Source: Actinomycetes bacterium | GTDB taxonomy: Bacteria > Actinomycetota > Actinomycetes > Actinomycetales > Microbacteriaceae | DNA: 15,306 nucleotides | Reading direction: 5' to 3' | NCBI GenBank assembly: GCA_023386675.1 | Contig: JAEWJG010000149.1 | Location: 1-15,306, forward strand | Shown: one piece after another, positions 6,469 through 13,225 of the stretch | Position numbering within the stretch: the first letter of the stretch is position 1 | Layout: the number at the start of each line of letters is the position of its first letter | Position numbers and translations under genes: made by a program | Notes under the pieces: generated by a model | Told to the model about the DNA's origin: nothing | The model's input: only the letters and a program-made list of their open reading frames with translations | The model's database searches: none

Positions 6469-6591
6469 CGCTGTCCGCTCCTCGGTGATTCCGCGCGCCT
6501 CGGCGCGCCTTTCCGCCGCGCGCCTGTGTGCGCCCGCGGCGTCTCCCACGGCCGGTGACCGGCCGTGCTCGACCGACCTCCGACAGACAGG
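6442..6591 (+). promoter_or_regulatory. GC-rich leader with alternative pairings upstream of the FBP gene
   Basis: The gap between the membrane-protein gene and the FBP gene (6343-6598) holds the small frame and this structured stretch. GGCGCGC occurs at 6442-6448 and 6502-6508 and its complement GCGCGCC at 6493-6499 and 6518-6524, allowing mutually exclusive stems. CCTGT (6523-6527) can pair with ACAGG (6587-6591), which is the only Shine-Dalgarno-like stretch before the FBP start. Such pairings also arise by chance at this GC content. Confidence 0.3.
6547..6567 (+). repeat. Perfect 21-bp palindrome upstream of the FBP gene
   Basis: CACGGCCGGT, one central G, then ACCGGCCGTG: ten-bp arms ending 31 bases before the ATG at 6599. 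It could be a protein operator, or in RNA an 8-bp hairpin with a GTGAC loop lying between the two segments that might sequester the ribosome-binding site. Confidence 0.55.
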
Positions 6592-6598
6592 TTCATCC

Positions 6599-7087
6599 AT
6601 GATCCCCCTGACCGAGAACCAGATCCGCTCCTCCTTCGTCAACGCCTCGCAGCGCGAGCGCAAGGAGCTCACCCTTCCCGACCTGGCGCAGCTGCGCTTC
6701 GACGAGCTCGACTACCTCGGCTGGCGCGACCGCAAGCAGCCGGCGCTGGGCTACGTCGTCGCGATCGTCGACGGCGAGCCCGTCGGCGTGCTCCTGCGGC
6801 AGGCCGACGGCCGCATCCGCTCGCGCCCGCAGTGTTCATGGTGCGAGGACGTGCACCTTCCGAACGACGTCGTCTTCTTCATCGCGAAGCGGGCGGGGAA
6901 GGCCGGACGCAATGGCAACACCCTCGGCACGCTCGTCTGCGCCGGGTTCGAGTGCTCGGCGAACGTCCGGAAGCGGCCGCCGACAGCCTACGTCGGGTTC
7001 GACGTGGAGGCCGCGCGCCAGCAGCGGATCGACGCGCTGCGCGAGCACGTCGGCGCCTTCGTCCGCCGGGTGATGGACGGCGACTGA
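6599..7087 (+). CDS. FBP domain protein, FusB-like zinc-binding translation-factor binder
   Basis: Protein of 162 residues in the FBP (PF16571-type) family. The N-terminal half has PLTENQIRSSFVNASQRE and LDYLGWRDRKQP. The C-terminal half is a treble-clef zinc finger with Cys79/Cys82 (QCSWC) and Cys114/Cys119 (CAGFEC), and includes the conserved AGRNGNTLGTLVC. Relatives include FusB/FusC, which bind elongation factor G and release it from the ribosome, giving fusidic-acid tolerance. A role in rescuing stalled EF-G is the best inference here, not proof. The ribosome-binding site is weak (ACAGG, seven bases before ATG). The leader is structured and may regulate translation. A bidirectional hairpin follows the stop. 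Confidence 0.9.
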   Translation: MIPLTENQIRSSFVNASQRERKELTLPDLAQLRFDELDYLGWRDRKQPALGYVVAIVDGEPVGVLLRQADGRIRSRPQCSWCEDVHLPNDVVFFIAKRAGKAGRNGNTLGTLVCAGFECSANVRKRPPTAYVGFDVEAARQQRIDALREHVGAFVRRVMDGD

Positions 7088-7095
7088 TCGCTCCG

Positions 7096-7133
7096 CTGCA
7101 GGAGGCGGCCGCTCAGACGGTCGCCTCCTGCAG
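7096..7133. terminator. Bidirectional terminator-like hairpin
   Basis: Perfect 12-bp arms CTGCAGGAGGCG (7096-7107) and CGCCTCCTGCAG (7122-7133) with a 14-nt loop that can add an inner CCG/CGG pair. It begins nine bases after the FBP stop and covers the stop and last codons of the convergent amidotransferase gene, so its right arm is coding. No T-run is present. Confidence 0.6.
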
Positions 7134-7949
7134 GAAGGGCTCGTGCCGGTAGCCGTCGTCGTCCAGGATGGCGACGGTGGACTCCTCCATCTCGATGAAC
7201 GCTCCCGGCAGGTCCGTGAGCGGCTCGGAGACGACGACCTTCGCCTTGTCGCCGAAGACATCGAGTCGTGCCGCGTCCGGATACATCTCCCGCAGCTCCG
7301 GGATGGCCGCCGAGTGGAACAGGGTCCGGCTCTGGTGCGAGGTCGAGTAGCGGAACGCCCACAGCGTGTGCCCGTCGGAGACCGCGACGGTGCCCTGCAT
7401 CGGGTACTCGATGCCGGCCTTACGACCCTCCTCCTCGACCCGCCGGATCGCGCGGCCCAGGCCGCCGATCGGGTCGTCCTGCAGGCCCTCGGTCAGCGCC
7501 AGGTAGAACAGCACCTCGGTGTCGGTCGTGCCGTGGATGAGCGGGTACAGCGAGGGGTCGACCGCGAAGGTGAGGTCGCGCTTGGTCTTCTCGAACCCGT
7601 CGAGGAAGCCGTTGTGCATGAACAGCCAGTTCTCGTAGCGGAACGGGTGGCAGTTGCTCTGCTGGATGGGCGGCCCCGCTGCCGCGCGCACGTGGCCGAA
7701 GAACAGCGGGCTGGTGACCGCGTTCGTGATCTCCCGCAGGTTCTCGTCGTGCCACGCGGGCTCGATGGAGTGGAACAGCGCCGGCATGTCGGAGTCCCGG
7801 GGGTACCAGCCGAAGCCGAACCCGTCGCCGTTGACCGTCTCGGTGCCGAGCGGCGAGTTCAGCGACTGCGCGACCAGCGAGTGCTGGGTGTCCAGGATGA
7901 GTTCGGCGGGCTTCAGCGGCTCCCCCGAGTATGCGAGCCAGCGGCACAT
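7113..7949 (-). CDS. Class II glutamine amidotransferase (EgtC/YafJ-like)
   Basis: Ntn-hydrolase-fold glutaminase domain protein of 278 residues. Cys2 would become the N-terminal nucleophile once Met1 is removed (MCRWLAYSG). Typical class II motifs are NGDGFGFGWYP at 40-50, FGHVRAAAG at 84-92, NCHPF at 99-103 and FMHNGFLDGF at 110-119, then TTDTEVLFY. It lacks any fused synthetase, so it resembles YafJ or the gamma-glutamyl hydrolase EgtC. No other ergothioneine genes are in the window, so the substrate remains open. ATG at 7949 is chosen over an upstream GTG because it puts Cys at position 2 and because GGAGGA precedes it closely. Its 3' end lies inside the bidirectional hairpin shared with the FBP gene. 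Confidence 0.95.
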   Translation of the reverse strand: MCRWLAYSGEPLKPAELILDTQHSLVAQSLNSPLGTETVNGDGFGFGWYPRDSDMPALFHSIEPAWHDENLREITNAVTSPLFFGHVRAAAGPPIQQSNCHPFRYENWLFMHNGFLDGFEKTKRDLTFAVDPSLYPLIHGTTDTEVLFYLALTEGLQDDPIGGLGRAIRRVEEEGRKAGIEYPMQGTVAVSDGHTLWAFRYSTSHQSRTLFHSAAIPELREMYPDAARLDVFGDKAKVVVSEPLTDLPGAFIEMEESTVAILDDDGYRHEPFLQEATV

Positions 7950-8113
7950 GACGTTCCTCCCGAGGTGTCCCGATGCGTCCGGATGCGGACGGCTGCACCA
8001 TAGCCCCGACCCACCGGCGCCGGGAATACAGGAGATGGTTGCGCGGGCGCACACCATCGCGAAGGGCCTGTCAAGGCCTGGCCGCGGAACGACCGGTCCA
8101 CTTCACTGGGTTC

Positions 8114-8338
8114 ATGAGGACGCACACGGTCTTCCTCCGGCACGGGCTGGAGGTGGCGGAGATCTCGGCCCACGAGTGGCGCATCAGCGACGCCGAGGCA
8201 GCCGCGCTCGGCGCGCCGCCTGTCGTGGGCTTCATCCTCGAGCTCGACGGGATGTTCGAGGTCACGCAGATCGGACGGCCCGGCCGCCGCACGTACTTCC
8301 GCTCGTTCGACGCCGCGCTGCGCGAGCTGCGCGGCTGA
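8114..8338 (+). CDS. Hypothetical protein (74 aa)
   Basis: Function not recognised. The 74-residue product has a compact alpha/beta look: EVAEISAHEWRISDAEAAAL, then VVGFILELDGMFEVTQIG, then a Phe-Arg-rich end (RTYFRSFDAALRELRG). I see no signal peptide, membrane helix or cysteine. The ATG at 8114 has no ribosome-binding site; TTCACT six bases before it is a poor minus-10 match at leaderless spacing. A longer version starting at 7973 would overlap the upstream region of the amidotransferase gene and has an atypical Arg-rich N-terminus, so I reject it. The 164-bp spacer to the amidotransferase gene shows no clear promoter. Its stop is two bases from that of the convergent PhnB-like gene. Confidence 0.65.
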   Translation: MRTHTVFLRHGLEVAEISAHEWRISDAEAAALGAPPVVGFILELDGMFEVTQIGRPGRRTYFRSFDAALRELRG

Positions 8339-8340
8339 CC

Positions 8341-8769
8341 TCAGCCCTCCGCCTCCTGCGGCGTCCCCGCGATGTTCACGAGCCACTGCACGCCGAACCG
8401 GTCGATCGCCATCCCGAAGCTGTCGCCCCACGGCGCCTTGTTGAGCGGTTCGAGGACCGTGCCGCCTTCGACCAGCTTCTCCCAATAGCCGGTCAGCTCG
8501 GCCTCGTCGTCACCGCTGAGCGAGATGGAGATGGAGGAGCCCTGGGTGAGCTCCATGTGCGCCGGCACGTCGGCCGCCATGAGGGTGAAGCCGCTCGGCG
8601 AGGTGAGCTGCGAGTGCATGATCAGGTCGTTGTCCGCCGGGTCCTGCGCCATCTGGAACTCGGCGAACGTGCTGCGCTGCACCTCCCCGCCGAAGACGGA
8701 CTGGTAGAAGTCCATCGCCTCGCGCGCAGAGGCGCGGAAGTTGAGGTAAGGGTTCAGGATCGACGGCAT
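8341..8769 (-). CDS. VOC superfamily protein, PhnB-like
   Basis: Protein of 142 residues in the glyoxalase/bleomycin-resistance (VOC) fold, PhnB-like subgroup. Signature stretches are NPYLNFRASAREAMDFYQSVFGG near the start, a central DLIMHSQL, and the ending PWGDSFGMAIDRFGVQWLVN. Such proteins are small dimers. The PhnB subgroup often lacks a full metal-binding triad, and its function is mostly unknown. AGGAGG lies five bases ahead of the ATG. A promoter-like pair (GTGACG, 16 bp, TACGCT) lies upstream, so it is probably transcribed on its own. It stops two bases from the stop of the 74-residue orphan gene on the other strand. Confidence 0.92.
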   Translation of the reverse strand: MPSILNPYLNFRASAREAMDFYQSVFGGEVQRSTFAEFQMAQDPADNDLIMHSQLTSPSGFTLMAADVPAHMELTQGSSISISLSGDDEAELTGYWEKLVEGGTVLEPLNKAPWGDSFGMAIDRFGVQWLVNIAGTPQEAEG

Positions 8770-8812
8770 GGTGTCCTCCTCGTGAGAGCTCGTGGATGCC
8801 CGTTCGCCGACC

Positions 8813-8840
8813 AGCGTAGCGAGCGTCCCGGCCGCGTCAC
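8813..8840 (-). promoter_or_regulatory. Promoter of the PhnB-like gene
   Basis: Minus-strand GTGACG (8835-8840) and TACGCT (8813-8818) separated by 16 bases, in the 115-bp gap between the nuclease gene and the PhnB-like gene, giving a leader of about 35 bases with a good Shine-Dalgarno site. Confidence 0.4.
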
Positions 8841-8884
8841 CAGAGTCCGGAAGGCCGGAAAAGCATGCGAAGCGGCACGCCGGT

Positions 8885-9952
8885 TCAGCGCCGGTACGCC
8901 GCCACGAACAGCTCCCCCCGGATCTCCCCCAGCCGCGCCAGGATGCGGTCCACGAGCGCGTCCGTGACGCCGCCCGCCGACACGTCGAACGGCCCGATCG
9001 GCTGGAGCTTGCCGCACCGCACCCGGACCACCTCCCAGCCGACTCCGCGCAGCAGGCGGTCCTTCCGCCGGTCCGACTCCTCCCGCGGACCGACGTGCTC
9101 CAACCCGTGCCGCCCGGTCGTGTCGTACTCGATCGCGACCTTCAGCTCAGGGATCGGGATGTCGGGCCAGACCTCGAGGTGCGAGTGGAACGGCTTGGCG
9201 ACCCGCACGGCGTTCACGTCGAGCGAGACGTCCAGCCGCTCGCCCAGCCGACGCTTCAGCTCCGGCTCCGCGGCGGACGCGGGAACCGGGGCCCAGCGGC
9301 TGACGAACGCCTCCCCCACCGCGACCCGATCGGCCCCGCCGCGCGCGTGCCGGCACACCGGGCACCGCCGCCCGCCCAGGATGCGCTCGATCGTCGCCTG
9401 GTACGCGGGATGCCCGGCGTCGCACTGCCAGGAGAACTTCCCGGCCGTCGAGTTCGCCGCCGACACCCCGACGCGTGAGCCCGGCGCCGCCATGCTCACG
9501 AGCTGTTCGCGCGTCAGCGGCTCCCGGTCGAGCCGGCGGCACAGGTAGCAGCGGTCGTCCGACGGGTCGTTCTCGATCCGCCGCGGGTCGCGGGCGTGGC
9601 CGCAGACGTGCGTCCCGGTGTCGGGCTCCGGCTGACGCACCGCTCGCGGCGCCGCCGCCTCCGCGCACTGCGGGCACCACACCGACCGCCGCCGTGTGCC
9701 GCCCGGTCGCGACCGCTGCTCCTCCGGCGTCGCGACGAAACGGTGCCCCGAGTCGCACTCCCAGACCAGGAACACGTCGGCGGCGGGCGGGATCTGCGTC
9801 AGCGTGATCCCGTGGTTGAGGTCGGGATGGTACTGCCGGATGAGCACGGGATACCGCTCCCAGTCGGGGCGGTAGCGGCCGATCGGGTAGGGCACGGCCT
9901 CCCCTTTCGACCACTGGCGGCGCGCCCACCACTGCTCGACGCTCTCAGGCAC
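8885..9952 (-). CDS. Triple zinc-finger protein with a Vsr/PD-(D/E)XK-like nuclease domain
   Basis: Protein of 355 residues. Three treble-clef/zinc-ribbon units come first: Cys66-His70-Cys93-Cys96, Cys117-His119-Cys135-Cys138, and Cys177-His181-Cys197-Cys200. The first and third have the WECDSGH...CPQC and WQCDAGH...CPVC pattern of 'probable zinc-ribbon' repeats. The C-terminal part looks like a very-short-patch-repair/DUF559-type endonuclease: WPDIPIPELKVAIEYD puts Asp264, Glu275 and Asp277 on adjacent strands, followed by RRKDRLLRGVGWEVVRVR. Binding and nicking of DNA is the inference; no partner methyltransferase is nearby. The GTG start has AGGAGG about seven bases upstream. The gene follows the reductase gene by 50 bases on the same strand. 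Confidence 0.8.
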   Translation of the reverse strand: MPESVEQWWARRQWSKGEAVPYPIGRYRPDWERYPVLIRQYHPDLNHGITLTQIPPAADVFLVWECDSGHRFVATPEEQRSRPGGTRRRSVWCPQCAEAAAPRAVRQPEPDTGTHVCGHARDPRRIENDPSDDRCYLCRRLDREPLTREQLVSMAAPGSRVGVSAANSTAGKFSWQCDAGHPAYQATIERILGGRRCPVCRHARGGADRVAVGEAFVSRWAPVPASAAEPELKRRLGERLDVSLDVNAVRVAKPFHSHLEVWPDIPIPELKVAIEYDTTGRHGLEHVGPREESDRRKDRLLRGVGWEVVRVRCGKLQPIGPFDVSAGGVTDALVDRILARLGEIRGELFVAAYRR

Positions 9953-10002
9953 GGCATCCCTCCTCTCGGGCAGAGCCTAGGCGGGGCCGCCGACACCCTG
10001 GG

Positions 10003-10758
10003 TCAGAGCACGAACGGGAGGAGAGCGCGCCGCTCGGGCGGATAGTCGGGGAACGTCGACCGGTACCAGCGATGGTTGGACACGGCACGCGGCGCGAGGT
10101 TCGCCACCGTGTACAGCGCGAACGCGAGTCCCGCGAGCGACCACGTCGCAACGGCCCACCCGGTCCACTCGACGATCTCGCCGAGGTAGTTCGGGCTCGA
10201 CACGTACCGGAAACCGCCGCCGCTCGGGATGCGGTAGCCGCCGTTGCCGTCGCCGCGGAGCCTCCGCAGCGTCCGGTCCGACCGTATGTTCAGCGTCAGG
10301 CCGCCCGCGAACAGCGCAACGCCGATCCAGAACCGCGGGTCCGCCAGCCAGGCGATGGGATAAGCGCCGTACTCCGAGATCCACCGCGCGTTGACCCAGG
10401 CGTTGAGCAGATTGAACAGGATGGCCACCAGCATCACGAGCACCGGCATCCGAGATCCCGACCGCATCAGGAACGGGTACACGAACGCGCGGTACACGTA
10501 GTGCACCTGCCAGAGCAGCAGGAAGACCAGCGGGACGACCTCGGACCGGTGCGTCCCGAGGAGGTAGAACGCCGCGAACAGCACGCACGCCGGCGCCTCC
10601 ATCACGACCCATCCGACACGGGCCGGGACCGTGGGCCCCCACCCGCCGCGCCCGTGCCGGCCGCCGTACGGCGCGACGACGAACAGCAGCGCGACGAACG
10701 TCATCGCCGCCAGCAGCAGCTCCGCGTACACGAACCAGCGGTACGGTCCCTCCGGCAT
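10003..10758 (-). CDS. 3-oxo-5-alpha-steroid 4-dehydrogenase family membrane reductase
   Basis: Membrane enzyme of 251 residues, close in length and motifs to animal SRD5A1/SRD5A2, which use NADPH to reduce the delta-4 double bond of 3-oxo-steroids. Matches include YGGRHGRGGWGPTVPARVGW (31-50) with Glu54 where the human proteins have Gln-Glu. NIRSDRTLRRLRGDGNGGY (157-175) and SSPNYLGEIVEWTGWA (187-202) also match, with Glu194 equivalent to human SRD5A2 Glu197, as does the ending NHRWYRSTFPDYP..RALLPFVL. Six or seven hydrophobic segments are visible. The natural substrate in a bacterium is unknown; an enone lipid is as likely as a steroid. The start is supported by TAGCCT six bases ahead of ATG, a leaderless layout, with an inverted repeat over the promoter. 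Confidence 0.9.
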   Translation of the reverse strand: MPEGPYRWFVYAELLLAAMTFVALLFVVAPYGGRHGRGGWGPTVPARVGWVVMEAPACVLFAAFYLLGTHRSEVVPLVFLLLWQVHYVYRAFVYPFLMRSGSRMPVLVMLVAILFNLLNAWVNARWISEYGAYPIAWLADPRFWIGVALFAGGLTLNIRSDRTLRRLRGDGNGGYRIPSGGGFRYVSSPNYLGEIVEWTGWAVATWSLAGLAFALYTVANLAPRAVSNHRWYRSTFPDYPPERRALLPFVL

Positions 10759-10764
10759 GCCGCC

Positions 10765-10795
10765 AGGCTAACGGACAGTCTCGTGGTGTCCGTTA
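10765..10795 (-). promoter_or_regulatory. Leaderless promoter overlapped by an operator-like inverted repeat
   Basis: Minus-strand TAGCCT (10765-10770) lies six bases before the ATG of the reductase gene. The perfect inverted repeat TAACGGACA / TGTCCGTTA (10769-10777 and 10787-10795, nine-base centre) overlaps the box and spans the minus-10 to minus-35 interval. This is an arrangement suited to repression by a TetR-type or similar dimer. No regulator gene is adjacent. Confidence 0.55.
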
Positions 10796-10866
10796 CCTCG
10801 GTCGCAGGCTCCCTCGGCGCTGGGGTCGCGGCATCGCTCCGCGCTGCCCTGAGCTCCACCGCGCCA

Positions 10867-10902
10867 GACACGCCGTCACGAGGTAGTGGGTGACGGCGTG
10901 TC
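10867..10902 (-). terminator. Terminator-like hairpin after the GH3 gene
   Basis: Perfect 13-bp arms GACACGCCGTCAC (10867-10879) and GTGACGGCGTGTC (10890-10902), ten-base loop, 26 bases beyond the GH3 stop in the direction of transcription. No T-run. It separates the GH3 operon from the reductase promoter; the stretch 10796-10866 shows nothing I can name. Confidence 0.6.
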
Positions 10903-10928
10903 GGCACCAGTGGATGGGGAGACTACCC

Positions 10929-13202
10929 CTACGACGCGTTGGCCGTCGCGAGCAGCCCGTCGATCATCTCCGGCGTGACGGACCCACCGGCCATCATCCC
11001 GATGCGCCCGATCGGGAACGAGCCCATCATCTTGTCCATGGACACGCCCTCCGGCATGATCGCCGACGCCCCTTCGAGCATCTGCGACATCCCGGCCAGC
11101 GCCTGCTGCACCATCGGACCGGCGACGGGATGCGCCATCACCTCGGCGAGGGACGACTCGCGCGTCAGCGGCAGCCGCACCTCGTCACCCGCCACCGCGA
11201 TGGTCGCCGACGTCCGCAGGTCGCGGCTGGACGCTCCGACCGCGACCACGTACTCGCCGCCCTCCACGATCCACCGCTCGGCGCGGACATCCCAGTACGC
11301 CAGGTCCTGACGGCGCACGGTGATCGCGACCTCGCGGGACTCGCCCGGAGCCAGCTCGACGGATGCGAAGCCCTTGAGCTCACGAGGCGCGCGCTGCACG
11401 GTCGACCCGGGCAGCGAGACGTAGGCCTGCACGACCTCGCGGCCGGCGCGGTCGCCGGTGTTGGTGACGGTCAGGCGCACCGACGCATCGCCGTCCGCGG
11501 TGGCCGAGGCCACGGCCTCCCCGTAGCCGAAGGTCGTGTACGACAGACCGTGCCCGAACGGGAAGGCGACCTCCATACGGCGGGCGTCGTACCAGCGGTA
11601 GCCGACGAAGATGCCCTCGCCGTAGCGGACGTGTCCCTCCTCGCCCGGGAAGTTGAGGAACGCCGGGGTGTCCTCCAGCCGCAGCGGGACCGTCTCCGTC
11701 AGCTTGCCGGACGGGCTCACCGCGCCGAACAGCACGTCGGCCGTGGCCGAACCGCCGGCCTGGCCGAGCAGCCACGCCTCGACGATCGCCGGGACGGAGC
11801 CCGCGAAGGGCAGCGCGACGACTCCGCCGTTCGACAGCACCACGACGGTGCGCGGGTTCGCGGCGACGACCGCCTCGATGAGGGCCAGCTGGTCGGCCGG
11901 CAGGTCGATGTCCTCGCGGTCGTAGCCCTCCGACTCCAGCCGTGCGGGCAGGCCGGCGAACACCACGGCGACCGAGGCGCCGGATGCCGCCGCGACGGCC
12001 TCCTCGCGCAGGCGCGCCGTCTCTTCCTCGGAGGCGTCCGCGGCGAGTGAGAAGCCCGGGGCGTACGACGCCTGCGGCGCGAGCGCGCGTATGGCCGTGA
12101 GCGCGTCGTCCAGGCGGGTCGGGTGGATCATCGACGAGCCGGCGCCCTGGTAGCGCGGCTTCTCGGCGAACGCGCCGATCACCGCGAGGGACCGGTCGTC
12201 ACTGAGCGGCAGCAGCGGGGCGCCGTCCACAGCGTCGTTCTTCAGCAGCACGATCGAGCGGGAGGCGGCCTCGCGCGCGAGCGCATGGTGGGCGTCCACG
12301 TCGAGCGGTCCCTCGACGCGCGGGGTGGCCGCCCAGCGGACGGCGAGGTCCGCGTTGCGCTGCGCCGACGCGTCCAGGACGGCCTCGTCGAGCGAGCCGT
12401 CGCTCACCGCCGCCACGACCTGCGCGTCTGTCACGCCGCCGGAGCTCGGCATCTCGAGGTCGAGGCCCGCGCGCAGCGCCGCGACGCGGTCGTTCACCGC
12501 GCCCCAGTCGGAGACCACCAGGCCGTCGAAGCCCCACTCGCCGCGCAGCACGTCGGTGAGCAGCCAGGGGTTCTCCGACGCGAAGACGCCGTTGATGCGG
12601 TTGTACGAGCACATCACGGTGTGCGGCTGCGCGTCCTCCACGACCCGCTGGAAGCCGCGCAGGTAGATCTCGCGCAGTGGCCGCTGGTCGACGTCGGACG
12701 AGGACCGCATCCGGTCGTCCTCCTGGTTGTTCGCGGCGAAGTGCTTCAGCGACGCGCCGACGCCCTGCGACTGGATGCCGCGCACGATCCCCGCGCCGAG
12801 CACGCCGGAGACGAGAGGATCTTCGCTGAGGTACTCGAAGTTGCGGCCGCACAGCGGGGACCGCTTGATGTTGATGCCCGGGCCCAGGATGACGGCGACG
12901 TCCTCGATGGAGCACTCGACGCCGAGGGCGGTGCCGACGCGTTCGGCGAGCTCCACATCCCACGAGGAGCCGAGGGCGACCGCGGGCGGGAAGCAGGTGG
13001 CCGGGACGCTGTCGCCGAGGCCGAGGTGGTCGCCGCCCTCGCGCTGCTTGCGCAGACCGTGCGGGCCGTCGGTCAGCATGACGGACGGGATCGTGCCCAC
13101 CGCCTTGGTGCGCCAGAAGCTCTCGCCGCTGGTGAGCGCCGCCTTCTCCTCGACGGAGAGACCGGTGAGGTCGGCGCGCGCGCCTGTCGTGGTGTCGGTC
13201 AT
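10929..13202 (-). CDS. Glycoside hydrolase family 3 beta-glycosidase (beta-glucosidase-like)
   Basis: Cytoplasmic enzyme of 757 residues; no signal peptide. The N-terminal GH3 barrel has VMLTDGPHGLR (41-51), KHFAANNQEDDR (153-164), MCSYNRINGVFASENPWLL (197-215) and GFDGLVVSDWG with the nucleophile Asp232. The second domain has SIVLLKNDA (316-324) and RLESEGYDREDIDLP (421-435) with Glu425 as likely acid/base. FPFGHGLSYTTF (547-558) precedes a fibronectin III-like domain (about 573-672). A Met-rich extension fills residues 678-757. It would hydrolyse beta-glucosides, or a related beta-glycoside, from non-reducing ends with retention. AAAGGAA precedes the ATG, and the MFS gene ends 23 bases upstream on the same strand, so transport and intracellular cleavage are probably coupled. 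Confidence 0.95.
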   Translation of the reverse strand: MTDTTTGARADLTGLSVEEKAALTSGESFWRTKAVGTIPSVMLTDGPHGLRKQREGGDHLGLGDSVPATCFPPAVALGSSWDVELAERVGTALGVECSIEDVAVILGPGINIKRSPLCGRNFEYLSEDPLVSGVLGAGIVRGIQSQGVGASLKHFAANNQEDDRMRSSSDVDQRPLREIYLRGFQRVVEDAQPHTVMCSYNRINGVFASENPWLLTDVLRGEWGFDGLVVSDWGAVNDRVAALRAGLDLEMPSSGGVTDAQVVAAVSDGSLDEAVLDASAQRNADLAVRWAATPRVEGPLDVDAHHALAREAASRSIVLLKNDAVDGAPLLPLSDDRSLAVIGAFAEKPRYQGAGSSMIHPTRLDDALTAIRALAPQASYAPGFSLAADASEEETARLREEAVAAASGASVAVVFAGLPARLESEGYDREDIDLPADQLALIEAVVAANPRTVVVLSNGGVVALPFAGSVPAIVEAWLLGQAGGSATADVLFGAVSPSGKLTETVPLRLEDTPAFLNFPGEEGHVRYGEGIFVGYRWYDARRMEVAFPFGHGLSYTTFGYGEAVASATADGDASVRLTVTNTGDRAGREVVQAYVSLPGSTVQRAPRELKGFASVELAPGESREVAITVRRQDLAYWDVRAERWIVEGGEYVVAVGASSRDLRTSATIAVAGDEVRLPLTRESSLAEVMAHPVAGPMVQQALAGMSQMLEGASAIMPEGVSMDKMMGSFPIGRIGMMAGGSVTPEMIDGLLATANAS

Positions 13203-13225
13203 GGGGTTCCTTTCGGTGGTGATGG

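Noticed and set aside
7113..8057. Longer amidotransferase starting at 8057
   Set aside because: It would bury the nucleophilic Cys 38 residues into the chain; class II enzymes need Cys at position 2, and GGAGGA lies before the ATG at 7949.
8846..8859. Hairpin TCCGG-AAGG-CCGGA downstream of the nuclease gene as terminator
   Set aside because: Only five base pairs in a GC-rich region with no T-run; too weak to call.
8885..10758. Nuclease and reductase genes as a defence system
   Set aside because: They are on the same strand 50 bp apart, but a 5-alpha-reductase has no known defence role and there is no methyltransferase, toxin, helicase or protease companion. I treat them as neighbours only.
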